From Strix aluco (Eukaryota; Chordata; Aves; Strigiformes; Strigidae), in the NCBI RefSeq assembly GCF_031877795.1, contig NW_027436512.1, positions 2,373,321 to 2,437,320 on the forward strand: a stretch of DNA of 64,000 nt. The letters are read 5' to 3'. Below are positions 53,366 through 64,000 of the stretch, piece by piece (position 1 is the stretch's first letter; each line of letters starts with the position of its first letter). Below the pieces are notes generated by a model that was not told where the DNA came from, searched no databases, and was given only the letters and a program-made list of their open reading frames with translations. Both the position numbers and the translations under genes were made by a program.

Positions 53366-54451
53366 GCAGAACTTAGTTGGGGAGCTGGAGGACCTCTGCC
53401 AGATAAGGTAATGGAGATGCGTTACTTCCTGCTAGACCTTTCCTACCACATTGCTAGAGTCCCCCTTGAATGTCCCCCTGCCCCAGTGAGGACAGACCTC
53501 AGAATTCAGTCCAAGCCAGTTAGATCCCACTCTTACATGTGCAACTTCATGAATGTTACTGACCCTGGGAAGTATAGAGTGACTCACATGCCACTTCCAG
53601 GACTGAGACTAAATTTGTTTCATGGAGAAGTGAAAATGGAGTAAAAAAACTATGACACAGGGATATTTCTTTGTTAACAGTTCAGCATTACAGCTGTGGC
53701 AATATGGGGAACTGAGTGTTCCAAATTTCTGAATTATCTTGCTCATTAATATTTTTCTTTTCTTTCCAGGAGAGCTTACTTAGACACTATTGATTGTAGA
53801 CTGGCTATTTTCAGTGTGTTGCAACTCCTGTGTACTGCTGCTTTTCTGTATGGCACAAGGTGCATTACTAACAGGAAAAAGGGTCCAAAGAATGTAACTG
53901 TATGCTTGGAAACTCATATTACTTTAAGTGCAAGTATGAATGTATTCATGTGTATGTAGAGAACTAGAGTGCACCTGCACATATAATGAAGACAAATTAG
54001 CATAGATATACAGAGAAGATGTATTTGATAGTAGAATTTAAATGAGGACCAGTGATCTCAAATGGAAACTTGCATTTGCTAATAGGAAAGCAATTCTTCT
54101 AAAGTATATAATTAATGGTTGAAATTCAACACCTAATGATATAAAGTAGATTGATTTTTTTTGTAATAAAACGAGATAAATTATAATCAGTGTGTTTCAT
54201 TTAGTTGCATCAGTAGCTGTAGTTATGACATTTAATTTGGTATTTTATAATAATTTGCTAACTAGGTTATTCATCCTATGCATCGTCTATTAGGGTGATC
54301 TATCAGTTGCATGGCAATGAAGATCTAATCCGCATTCAGTTAATAACACATACAGAGAAGTAATTGACATACTGCAAGGAAATCCTGCTATAATCTGATG
54401 TAATTGGAAAAGAACACAGAAGTTACATGAATGGAACTCATAAAAATGTAT
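53366..54451. other. Unique segment within the left arm
   Basis: No repeat or gene recognised. The 125-codon frame at 53,267-53,644 is mostly CR1 tail plus chance. Mirror at 61,377-62,462. Confidence 0.45.
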
Positions 54452-55196
54452 TGATACAGAGAAATGATTACTTGTTTTAAGACTTATTTGCTTATTCACT
54501 TATAGAAAACCGCTTAGCAACTTATTTACTTACTTCTAGCAAGTTATAGTATTCCTTATAGTATTTTTTGAATATTGCTAAGAATCCTGCTCGCCCAGAC
54601 TGTTCTGTGGAATTTTACCAAGGACTACTGTGTCCATCAAAACAAAGCAGTTTACTGTGAAAATCTACCAAGAACTGCAGTGTTCAGCAAAATATCATGT
54701 TTTTGTCCTTGAGGAACAGGTGTGCTCTAACTAGTTGGGTCTTGGTAATGAGTAAAGATAGCCATGTACGGATGGTAGAAGTTCCATTGGTTCTCTTAGA
54801 TAAGATAGAATGAGTAAACCGGCTGAAAAACACTCTTGTTATTCAAGAAATTGTCCAAGAGAATCTGTGCATGCTCCGGGGAAAAGTACAAGGTGAGAAA
54901 GACTACGAGCCTTCCTCCCAAAGCCCCCCGAAGACGCCCCCCAGGAGGCAATGCGCAGGTGCAAAGAGAACATAAACTGCTGACACCAGCCTCTAGAGCT
55001 AACCCAGCCTTACTCATGCATATGTATGTTTGTGTTATGTAATCCAATGAATATGTATAGCCACACTCTGTAAGTTTTTGGTAAAATGTGCTGTTGGGGT
55101 GCAAGCTTTGTGGAGAAATCCCCTTGCACCCCGGCCGGAGTAAACATACCTGCTTTAGAACTCTCTCTGAGTTGTAGAGTCTTTTTCCACGAATCA
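54452..55196 (+). repeat. 5' LTR of the palindrome ERV (left arm)
   Basis: A 745-bp LTR, TGATACAGAG...CCACGAATCA, followed after two bases by a primer site. It carries an insertion of about 90 bp around 54,870-54,960 relative to the solo LTR at 52,035. Mirror copy at 60,632-61,376. Confidence 0.85.
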
Positions 55197-55198
55197 GT

Positions 55199-55216
55199 TG
55201 GCACCCCAGATGGGAC
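55199..55216 (+). other. Primer-binding site of the palindrome ERV
   Basis: TGGCACCCCAGATGGGAC directly follows the LTR. It is closest, from memory, to a tRNA-Arg type site, with a few mismatches. The tRNA assignment is uncertain. Confidence 0.6.
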
Positions 55217-56212
55217 CCTCTCTGTCCAGCTGCAGGACCGGCTGAGAGAGGGACGTTCCAGGCACGTCCCTAGGCTTCTTTCTTGGAGAACCTCCTTCGC
55301 TCTCCCGATCTCGGCAGGGACAGACAAGGACCATCTATCGGCGGATCAGGTATGTTGGAGAAGGGGGAGACCTGTAAGTCGTAAGGAGATGTCCTACGCG
55401 AGGTAAAGAGCCTTTGTGCTCGTCCCATCCCTGGGGTTGGGGTGCAAGTCCCCAACTAGAGTGGTAGTGGGCCCGTGGGTGGCAGGGTGGTTTCAACACT
55501 CTGACCACATTGGTATCCTGGGTCGACCTGGGTACTCCTAGTACGGGGGTATGGGAGTGGTGTGGCATTGCCGTGTTACCATCAAATGTAAAATCTGGTA
55601 CCGTTTATAATAATTTAGTCGATATCGATCAGGTGTGGATTTGTGGTAAATGATAAACGGCAAACGGCTCATGGTATATGATTTATGCTTTTGGCTTTGA
55701 TTTATGACTTTTATGATTTAGCAATTGTTATAATTGATGTTTTGATGTTTGTAGTATTTGTCATTTGATGTTGTGTGAGTAATAAGTGTGAGGGGCCCCT
55801 TTGTGTGGGTGTGTGACTGTTCTGCGGGTGTGAGACGCAGCCCAGCTGCAGCTGCGGAGTGCGGAGTTCTCTGACCCGCAGTTCCGTTACCCCGCGAGGG
55901 AAGCGGCCGCAGAGGAACGAAGCGCAGGGCAGACTCTGTACCAGTGGGGGGTAGTGCAGGACGAGGGAACATTCCTTAGTACAGAGCGCCCTAGTGCCCG
56001 CCCGCTGGGTCACTGGTGCTGCCTGTTTGTTCGGGCTCAGTGTTTGAGGTGTCACAGGTGAAATATCTCCTCTAGCGGGAGGCAGTAACTCTGTGTTCAT
56101 TGTTGTCTTGAATTTAGGTGCGTACTCTGTGGGGAGAGTGCACCCTTGTACCATCTGCCTGAGGGGGTATTGTCAGCTTAATCAGGTAGCGTTTTAAGGT
56201 AAAGTAGACGAG
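55217..56212 (+). other. Leader of the palindrome ERV (left arm)
   Basis: A 1-kb untranslated leader with a splice-donor-like word (atcaggtatgttgg near 55,350) and CG-rich patches near 55,830-56,030. Pieces of this leader recur, out of order, in ERV-1 at 25,030-26,995. Mirror at 59,616-60,611. Confidence 0.6.
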
Positions 56213-56966
56213 ATGGGAAGCGACCAGAGTGGAGGAATAGTCAAAAAGAGTCCCCTAGGCTGTATTTTAAAACACTGGAAGAAGATAGGGGGACCTCCAG
56301 GTGCAAGTGTGAATAAAAAGACACTAATAAAATATTGCAATCAGTGGTGGCCCCTATATCAATTGGATGAGGGGGAAAATGGCCCCTTAATGGGTCCTTG
56401 AATTATAACACCCTGCTACAAGTGATGTTGTTTTTAAGGAGGGAAGGAATTGGGATGAAGTCTCCTATGCAGACATGTTTTTCACATTCCGAGACCATCC
56501 TGAATATCAAACAGACTGTGGCCTGGCACCCCCACGAGATCCACTAGTGCTGGCACCTGTGGGAGGCATTGGCCTGTCAGCCTTGCACAGCCTGTGAGAA
56601 AGTGCTAGGCTTTGATGAAAAACAGGCCTTGGAAGAAAGATAAGAGGCTGTTGAGCTATGCCAAGGTGGCAGGGAAAAACAACGGCCAGCTGCAACACTG
56701 AACTGTGGAAAAGTACTGAACTGTGAGAAGATGGTACCGCGTGAACAGCGCGTGAACGAGAGGGTGATTGGTCTGCACAGCGCGTGTTAGAGTGGTCTGG
56801 TGCTGATAGGAGAAAAGGTTGATAGCTGTCTGATTGCTGATTTGTTAACTATGAAGTACGAGCTTTACCGACAGCATCCGAGAGCATAAGTATGTACGTT
56901 GTAACAATAAACTCTCTATCTTTCTGGAATTCATTGGGAGTTCGTGCCTCAGTTGCCACAGGCACC
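56213..56966 (+). pseudogene. gag: Gammaretrovirus-like gag start, split by a solo LTR
   Basis: Begins [19 protein letters not shown], with Gly2 for myristoylation, then HWKKIGGPPGASVNKK and WWPLYQLDEGEN, typical of a gamma-type matrix. A TGA at 56,399 and a frame change follow. The ERV-1-type LTR at 56,558-56,960 interrupts it. The first half is mirrored at 59,427-59,615. Confidence 0.8.
56558..56960 (+). repeat. Solo LTR of the ERV-1 family with 6-bp TSD
   Basis: A 403-bp LTR, TGTGGGAGGC...GTTGCCACA, homologous to the ERV-1 LTRs. GGCACC flanks it (56,552-56,557 and 56,961-56,966), and removing it rejoins the gag frame text. The palindrome arm ends inside it at 56,850, so only its first 293 bp are mirrored (58,978-59,270). 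Confidence 0.88.
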
Positions 56967-57600
56967 GGAAAAAGAAAATAAGGAAGGGAAAGAGAATGGG
57001 GCCGAAATAAAGGATTTACCAGAGTACTATAAACCACTGGTAGGAAGCCGACAAGAGGAGAGTGAAAGTTTGGAGGAGCCAGAGCCAGGCTCCCCGCCGC
57101 ACAGCCCGTATCAGAGACTGGGATGGGAGAAGCGAGCGGTGGTGCCGGCTGCTCTGAGAGAGGCCGTAGGGCCGGATGGGGGGGCCCTGTCAGAATAAAA
57201 GTGCCGTTCACTTCCTTTGATCTTGCAACTTGGAAAAGTGCAGCAAAGGGGTATCGAAGCGACTCTGTTGTGGTGACCAAGCATTTTCAGTTTCTAATAA
57301 AACACCCGGGCTGGGACCCCAACAGAGGAGCCCATATGAGATTGCTAAATGCATACAGAGATTGGACTGTAAGGGGCATGGAGTGGGCTATACCGAAAGC
57401 AATTAACTGTGCGGCCCTATACGCAGGGACCTAAAGATACTCCATCATTATTCCTGAGGAAGCTGCGGGATACCATGAGGTGCCACACCCTTAGATCCAG
57501 GATCAGAGGTGGGAACACAACAGTTAGTGTCATTATTTATAGGGCAATCAACACATGACATTCAAAAGAAGTTGCAAAAGCTGAAACTGCCAGAGAGTAG
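56967..57600 (+). pseudogene. gag: Gammaretrovirus-like gag, matrix end and capsid start
   Basis: An acidic linker (EKENKEGKENGAE), then PLVGSRQEESE, and in another frame a capsid start (KVPFTSFDLATWKSAAKGY; FQFLIKHPGWDPNRG). Stops from 57,432 on. Lies only in the spacer, so this part is single-copy. Confidence 0.75.
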
Positions 57601-57676
57601 GAATTTGGAGACCTTGTTGGACAGAGCATAGAGAGTATATAGCAATAAGAGAGGAGGAGATCTGCATCCTGTTGTA

Positions 57677-58519
57677 GCAAACCCATATACATTATTAATT
57701 AGATTAGTACCAGAATTGGCTTGGTTTACCATACTGGACCTAAAAGACGCCTTCTTTTACTTGCCTTTGAGCTCCAAAACTCAGTTATTGTTTGCATTTG
57801 AATGGGAAAACCCGGAATCCAGAAGGAAGATGCAATTAACATGGACTGTGCTACCCCAGGGGTTTAAAAATAGCCCCACTCTTTTTGGAAACCAACTAGC
57901 TAAAGATCTGGAGCAATGGGAGCGACCGCATGGAATCAGGGAAATTCTGCAGTATGTAGATGATTTATTAATAGCCACAGAGACTAAAGAAATGTGCATA
58001 ACATGGACTATTAGTTTATTAAAGTTTTTGGGACTTAATGGTTATCGAGTCTCTCCACAGAAAGCTCAAGTAGCTCATCAGCAAGTAACCTACCTGGGAT
58101 ACGAGGTCACAGCTGGCCAACGGACCCTAGGGACTGCAAGGAAGGAGGCCATCTGTCAGACCCCTCGGCCACAGACAGCTAAAGAGCTCCACTCCTAAGA
58201 ATGACTGGATGGTGTCGCCTGTGGATATATAACTATGGACTCATGGTAAAACCCCTTTATGAACTATTAAAATCAAATCCAAAAACCCTCACTTGGAATG
58301 GAGAGGCAGACAGAGCATTCCATCAGCTGAAAAGGAAGCTGATGGATGCCCCTGCTTTGGGCTTAGCAGACATCACTAAGCCTTTCTGGTTATTCTCCCA
58401 CGAGAAACAGGGAATAGCCCTAGGGGTCCTGGCCCAAAATTTGGGACCAGATAGGAGGGCAGTGGCATACTTCTCTAAACAACTTGATGAAGTAAGAAAA
58501 GGGTGGCCTAGCTGCCTTT
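57677..58519 (+). pseudogene. pol: Gammaretrovirus-like reverse transcriptase
   Basis: RT from NPYTLL onward: FTILDLKDAFFYLPL, LPQGFKNSPTLF, active site YVDD (LQYVDDLLIATE), thumb and connection (VKPLYELLK; FWLFSHEKQGIALG; RAVAYFSKQLDEV) to WPSCL. Stops occur at 58,196 and elsewhere. Protease and the RT fingers before it are missing, so a deletion joins gag decay near 57,650 to RT. The frame stops being viral exactly at the inverted piece that follows. Confidence 0.87.
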
Positions 58520-58977
58520 CGGCCTTTTGTGCTGAGGTATTTGGAGGAAGAGCTTTAGACTCTGTTACCTGATCTTCAGTGGTTATCTCATATCCTGCCT
58601 TGCAGATACCTTTTCAGACCAAACTGCTCCCGTCCTTATGCCAGGATTCATCAGCTTCCTCTAATGGTTCCTCCTTGAGGTCTGGCCAGCTGGAATAGAC
58701 TGCTTCAATCATTTCCAGGCAGTCGTGTGTCACTGGTTCTCCTGTGGTTCCACTGAGAAAAGAAGCTGGGTTGACAATATTAGTAACCTCTATTTCTATA
58801 TCATCCTGTTCCACTAGGAGGGCTTGGTATTTCAGGTACCTTTGGGGTGAAAGCCAGTGTCCTCCCTTCATGTTGAGTGCTGCAGACACTGTGTGGGATA
58901 CTAGTACTGTGATTTTCTGGCCCAATGTGAATTTTCGTGCTTCCTGGATATTTAAAACTACTGCTGCTACTGCCCTC
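58520..58977 (-). pseudogene. pol: Inverted continuation of pol: connection and RNase H
   Basis: On the minus strand this 458-bp piece starts RAVAAVVLNIQEARK, runs through GGHWLSPQRYLKYQALL and NPASFLSGTT to the RNase H start (ADESWHKDGSSLV, with the catalytic Asp) and NTSAQKAE. It is the direct continuation of the plus-strand pol that ends at WPSCL, but flipped. Its upper end is exactly the inner end of the right palindrome arm. Confidence 0.85.
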
Positions 58978-61900
58978 AGTTAACAAATCAGCAATCAGAC
59001 AGCTATCAACCTTTTCTCCTATCAGCACCAGACCACTCTAACACGCGCTGTGCAGACCAATCACCCTCTCGTTCACGCGCTGTTCACGCGGTACCATCTT
59101 CTCACAGTTCAGTACTTTTCCACAGTTCAGTGTTGCAGCTGGCCGTTGTTTTTCCCTGCCACCTTGGCATAGCTCAACAGCCTCTTATCTTTCTTCCAAG
59201 GCCTGTTTTTCATCAAAGCCTAGCACTTTCTCACAGGCTGTGCAAGGCTGACAGGCCAATGCCTCCCACAGGTGCCAGCACTAGTGGATCTCGTGGGGGT
59301 GCCAGGCCACAGTCTGTTTGATATTCAGGATGGTCTCGGAATGTGAAAAACATGTCTGCATAGGAGACTTCATCCCAATTCCTTCCCTCCTTAAAAACAA
59401 CATCACTTGTAGCAGGGTGTTATAATTCAAGGACCCATTAAGGGGCCATTTTCCCCCTCATCCAATTGATATAGGGGCCACCACTGATTGCAATATTTTA
59501 TTAGTGTCTTTTTATTCACACTTGCACCTGGAGGTCCCCCTATCTTCTTCCAGTGTTTTAAAATACAGCCTAGGGGACTCTTTTTGACTATTCCTCCACT
59601 CTGGTCGCTTCCCATCTCGTCTACTTTACCTTAAAACGCTACCTGATTAAGCTGACAATACCCCCTCAGGCAGATGGTACAAGGGTGCACTCTCCCCACA
59701 GAGTACGCACCTAAATTCAAGACAACAATGAACACAGAGTTACTGCCTCCCGCTAGAGGAGATATTTCACCTGTGACACCTCAAACACTGAGCCCGAACA
59801 AACAGGCAGCACCAGTGACCCAGCGGGCGGGCACTAGGGCGCTCTGTACTAAGGAATGTTCCCTCGTCCTGCACTACCCCCCACTGGTACAGAGTCTGCC
59901 CTGCGCTTCGTTCCTCTGCGGCCGCTTCCCTCGCGGGGTAACGGAACTGCGGGTCAGAGAACTCCGCACTCCGCAGCTGCAGCTGGGCTGCGTCTCACAC
60001 CCGCAGAACAGTCACACACCCACACAAAGGGGCCCCTCACACTTATTACTCACACAACATCAAATGACAAATACTACAAACATCAAAACATCAATTATAA
60101 CAATTGCTAAATCATAAAAGTCATAAATCAAAGCCAAAAGCATAAATCATATACCATGAGCCGTTTGCCGTTTATCATTTACCACAAATCCACACCTGAT
60201 CGATATCGACTAAATTATTATAAACGGTACCAGATTTTACATTTGATGGTAACACGGCAATGCCACACCACTCCCATACCCCCGTACTAGGAGTACCCAG
60301 GTCGACCCAGGATACCAATGTGGTCAGAGTGTTGAAACCACCCTGCCACCCACGGGCCCACTACCACTCTAGTTGGGGACTTGCACCCCAACCCCAGGGA
60401 TGGGACGAGCACAAAGGCTCTTTACCTCGCGTAGGACATCTCCTTACGACTTACAGGTCTCCCCCTTCTCCAACATACCTGATCCGCCGATAGATGGTCC
60501 TTGTCTGTCCCTGCCGAGATCGGGAGAGCGAAGGAGGTTCTCCAAGAAAGAAGCCTAGGGACGTGCCTGGAACGTCCCTCTCTCAGCCGGTCCTGCAGCT
60601 GGACAGAGAGGGTCCCATCTGGGGTGCCAACTGATTCGTGGAAAAAGACTCTACAACTCAGAGAGAGTTCTAAAGCAGGTATGTTTACTCCGGCCGGGGT
60701 GCAAGGGGATTTCTCCACAAAGCTTGCACCCCAACAGCACATTTTACCAAAAACTTACAGAGTGTGGCTATACATATTCATTGGATTACATAACACAAAC
60801 ATACATATGCATGAGTAAGGCTGGGTTAGCTCTAGAGGCTGGTGTCAGCAGTTTATGTTCTCTTTGCACCTGCGCATTGCCTCCTGGGGGGCGTCTTCGG
60901 GGGGCTTTGGGAGGAAGGCTCGTAGTCTTTCTCACCTTGTACTTTTCCCCGGAGCATGCACAGATTCTCTTGGACAATTTCTTGAATAACAAGAGTGTTT
61001 TTCAGCCGGTTTACTCATTCTATCTTATCTAAGAGAACCAATGGAACTTCTACCATCCGTACATGGCTATCTTTACTCATTACCAAGACCCAACTAGTTA
61101 GAGCACACCTGTTCCTCAAGGACAAAAACATGATATTTTGCTGAACACTGCAGTTCTTGGTAGATTTTCACAGTAAACTGCTTTGTTTTGATGGACACAG
61201 TAGTCCTTGGTAAAATTCCACAGAACAGTCTGGGCGAGCAGGATTCTTAGCAATATTCAAAAAATACTATAAGGAATACTATAACTTGCTAGAAGTAAGT
61301 AAATAAGTTGCTAAGCGGTTTTCTATAAGTGAATAAGCAAATAAGTCTTAAAACAAGTAATCATTTCTCTGTATCAATACATTTTTATGAGTTCCATTCA
61401 TGTAACTTCTGTGTTCTTTTCCAATTACATCAGATTATAGCAGGATTTCCTTGCAGTATGTCAATTACTTCTCTGTATGTGTTATTAACTGAATGCGGAT
61501 TAGATCTTCATTGCCATGCAACTGATAGATCACCCTAATAGACGATGCATAGGATGAATAACCTAGTTAGCAAATTATTATAAAATACCAAATTAAATGT
61601 CATAACTACAGCTACTGATGCAACTAAATGAAACACACTGATTATAATTTATCTCGTTTTATTACAAAAAAAATCAATCTACTTTATATCATTAGGTGTT
61701 GAATTTCAACCATTAATTATATACTTTAGAAGAATTGCTTTCCTATTAGCAAATGCAAGTTTCCATTTGAGATCACTGGTCCTCATTTAAATTCTACTAT
61801 CAAATACATCTTCTCTGTATATCTATGCTAATTTGTCTTCATTATATGTGCAGGTGCACTCTAGTTCTCTACATACACATGAATACATTCATACTTGCAC

Positions 61901-64000
61901 TTAAAGTAATATGAGTTTCCAAGCATACAGTTACATTCTTTGGACCCTTTTTCCTGTTAGTAATGCACCTTGTGCCATACAGAAAAGCAGCAGTACACAG
62001 GAGTTGCAACACACTGAAAATAGCCAGTCTACAATCAATAGTGTCTAAGTAAGCTCTCCTGGAAAGAAAAGAAAAATATTAATGAGCAAGATAATTCAGA
62101 AATTTGGAACACTCAGTTCCCCATATTGCCACAGCTGTAATGCTGAACTGTTAACAAAGAAATATCCCTGTGTCATAGTTTTTTTACTCCATTTTCACTT
62201 CTCCATGAAACAAATTTAGTCTCAGTCCTGGAAGTGGCATGTGAGTCACTCTATACTTCCCAGGGTCAGTAACATTCATGAAGTTGCACATGTAAGAGTG
62301 GGATCTAACTGGCTTGGACTGAATTCTGAGGTCTGTCCTCACTGGGGCAGGGGGACATTCAAGGGGGACTCTAGCAATGTGGTAGGAAAGGTCTAGCAGG
62401 AAGTAACGCATCTCCATTACCTTATCTGGCAGAGGTCCTCCAGCTCCCCAACTAAGTTCTGCCACACATGTTGCTGAGGGTGCACTCGATCCCGTTGTCC
62501 ATGTCGCCAACAAAGATGTTAAACAGCGCTGGTCCCAATACCGACCCCTGAGGAACACCACTCGTCACTGGTCTCCACCCGGACATCGAGCCATTGACTG
62601 CAACTCTTTGAGTGCGACCATCCAGTCAATTCCTTATCTACCGAGTGGTCCATCTGTCAAATCCATGTCTCTCCAATTTAGATACAAGGATGTCATGTGG
62701 GACAGTGTCAAATGCTTTGCACAAGTCCAGGCAGATGACATCAGTTTCTCTTCCCTTATCCACCAACACTGGAACCCCATCATAGAAGGCCACCAAACTT
62801 GTCAGACACAATTTGCCCTTATGAAGCCATGTTGACTGTCACCAATCACCTCCTTATTTTCCATGTGCCTTAGCATAGTTACCAGGAGGATCCACTCCCA
62901 TGATCTTGCCAGGCACAGAGGTAAGGGTGACTGGCCTGTAGTTCCCTGGGTCTTCCGTTTTCCCTTTTTAAAAATGGGGGTTATGTTTCCCCTTTTCCAG
63001 TCAGTGGGAACTTCAGTGGACTGCCATGACTTCTCAAATATGATGGATAGTGTCTTAGCCACTTCATCCACCAGTTCCCTCAGGACCTGTGGATGCATCT
63101 CATCAGCTCCCATGGATCTGTGCACCTTCAGGTTCCTTAGATGGTCTCGAACCTGATCTTCTCCTACAGTGGGCGGTTCTAGGTATTGATTTGCATAAAC
63201 AGACTCTGCAACTCAGAGAGAGTTCTAAAGCAGGTATGTTTACTCCAGTGCCGGGATGCAAGGGGATTTCTCCACAAAGCTTGCACACCAACAGCACATT
63301 TTACCAGAAACTTATCGAGTGTGGCTATACATATTCATTGGATTACATAACACAAACATACATATGCATGAGTAAGGCTGGGTTAGTTCTAGAGGCTGGT
63401 GTCAGCAGTTTATGTTCTCTTTGCACCTGCGCAGATTCTCTTAGCCAATTTCTTGAATAACAAGAGTGGTTCCCGCTGGTTTACCACCTCTATCTTATCT
63501 AAAAGCACCAGTCTACTAATTTCTACCGCCCATATATGTCTATCTATCCATTATAAAGACTAAACTTGCTAGAACACATCTACTTTCCAAGGACATGTCT
63601 CTTATTTTTGCCAAACATAGTAATTCTTGGCAAGTTTCCACAGAAAACTGCTTTGTTTTGATGAACACAATAGTCCTTGGTAAGCTTCCACAGAACAGTC
63701 AGGACAGGCAGGATTATTAAGCAATATTCAGAAATCATTATAAGTTGCTATAAGTAAATAAGTTGCAAAGTAGGTGATCATTTCCTTGTATCAGTATTGA
63801 TATTGTACTAAAGTGTCCTTCCCTGTAAGTAGCAACTGAAGACATCATTCTTCATCCTATCTTACAAAGTGTGTTTGTGAAAACCTATCAGAAAATGTGT
63901 TTAAGACACAAATCTGTGATTTTCCTTTTCTATTTTAAAGCTCCCAAATTTTGACTGAAGCCCATATTTGTATTTTGCCCTTTCAAAATAACCTATGAGA
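58978..64000 (-). repeat. Right arm of giant inverted repeat
   Basis: Reverse complement of 51,829-56,850. It contains the mirror copies of the solo LTR (63,187-63,793), CR1 (62,463-63,186), 5' LTR (60,632-61,376), primer site (60,612-60,629), gag start (59,427-59,615) and the first 293 bp of the ERV-1-type LTR (58,978-59,270). The arm may extend beyond the window. Confidence 0.95.

Larger units (their letters stand above)
51829..56850 (+). repeat. Left arm of giant inverted repeat
   Basis: Each position x pairs with 115,828 minus x on the opposite strand. More than a dozen open frames are mirrored with identical translations, and every stretch I compared base by base (near 51,840, 52,200, 53,660, 56,460, 56,600 and 56,760) is identical. 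The inner end is 56,850, inside an ERV-1-type LTR. Base 51,828 does not pair with base 64,000. Confidence 0.95.

Noticed and set aside
53267..53644. A 125-codon frame, mirrored on the right arm
   Set aside because: It starts in an out-of-frame reading of CR1 RT and runs into unique DNA. Identity between the arms only reflects the palindrome, not conservation.

Overview
The window is vertebrate nuclear DNA, and the repeats point to a bird. It holds CR1 LINE fragments with the avian 3' end, several avian-type endogenous retrovirus (ERV) families, and a GC-rich LTR typical of bird genomes. There are no bacterial-style operons, rRNA genes, tRNA genes or CRISPR arrays. The density of ERVs inserted into ERVs, together with a near-perfect large inverted repeat, is the texture of an ampliconic, low-recombination region such as a W chromosome. 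That placement is inference. All identifications rest on motif reading by eye, with no database search.

Layout: 1-13.2 kb is mostly unclassified single-copy-looking DNA with one CR1 fragment and five solo LTRs, three of which keep 4-5 bp target-site duplications (TSDs). 13.2-13.6 kb is a degenerate minisatellite. 13.6-28.1 kb is a nested minus-strand composite, called ERV-1 here. Its outer LTRs enclose a mosaic with pol remnants, a piece of gammaretrovirus-like leader/gag, a CR1 insertion, a complete younger provirus (ERV-A, 17,225-24,476, tRNA-Trp primer site, perfect 6-bp TSD) and, just before its 3' polypurine tract, an intronless piece of the host gene VLDLR. 28.1-33.8 kb is AT-rich with nested LTRs near 31.3-32.5 kb. 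33.8-34.5 kb is a CpG island, the only good host promoter candidate. 35.9-36.8 kb has two LTRs head to head. 36.8-40.0 kb is the 3' half of a third provirus (ERV-B: RNase H, integrase, env). 40.0-47.4 kb is an env-less ERV-L-like provirus (ERV-C, tRNA-Ser primer site). 47.4-50.9 kb is the 5' half of a fourth provirus (ERV-D, tRNA-Lys primer site).

51.8-64.0 kb is a giant inverted repeat with arms of at least 5.0 kb (51,829-56,850 and 58,978-64,000) around a 2.1-kb asymmetric spacer. Each arm carries a solo LTR, a CR1 fragment and the 5' LTR, leader and gag start of a gammaretrovirus-like ERV. The spacer carries later gag and pol of that element, with one 0.46-kb pol piece inverted exactly at the palindrome junction.

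No provirus is coding-intact. ERV-A keeps one long uninterrupted gene, env. The most unusual items are the VLDLR ligand-binding repeats sitting in a provirus in the usual place of a transduced host gene, the palindrome junction, and the ERV-C chimera whose two LTRs lie in two different proviruses.
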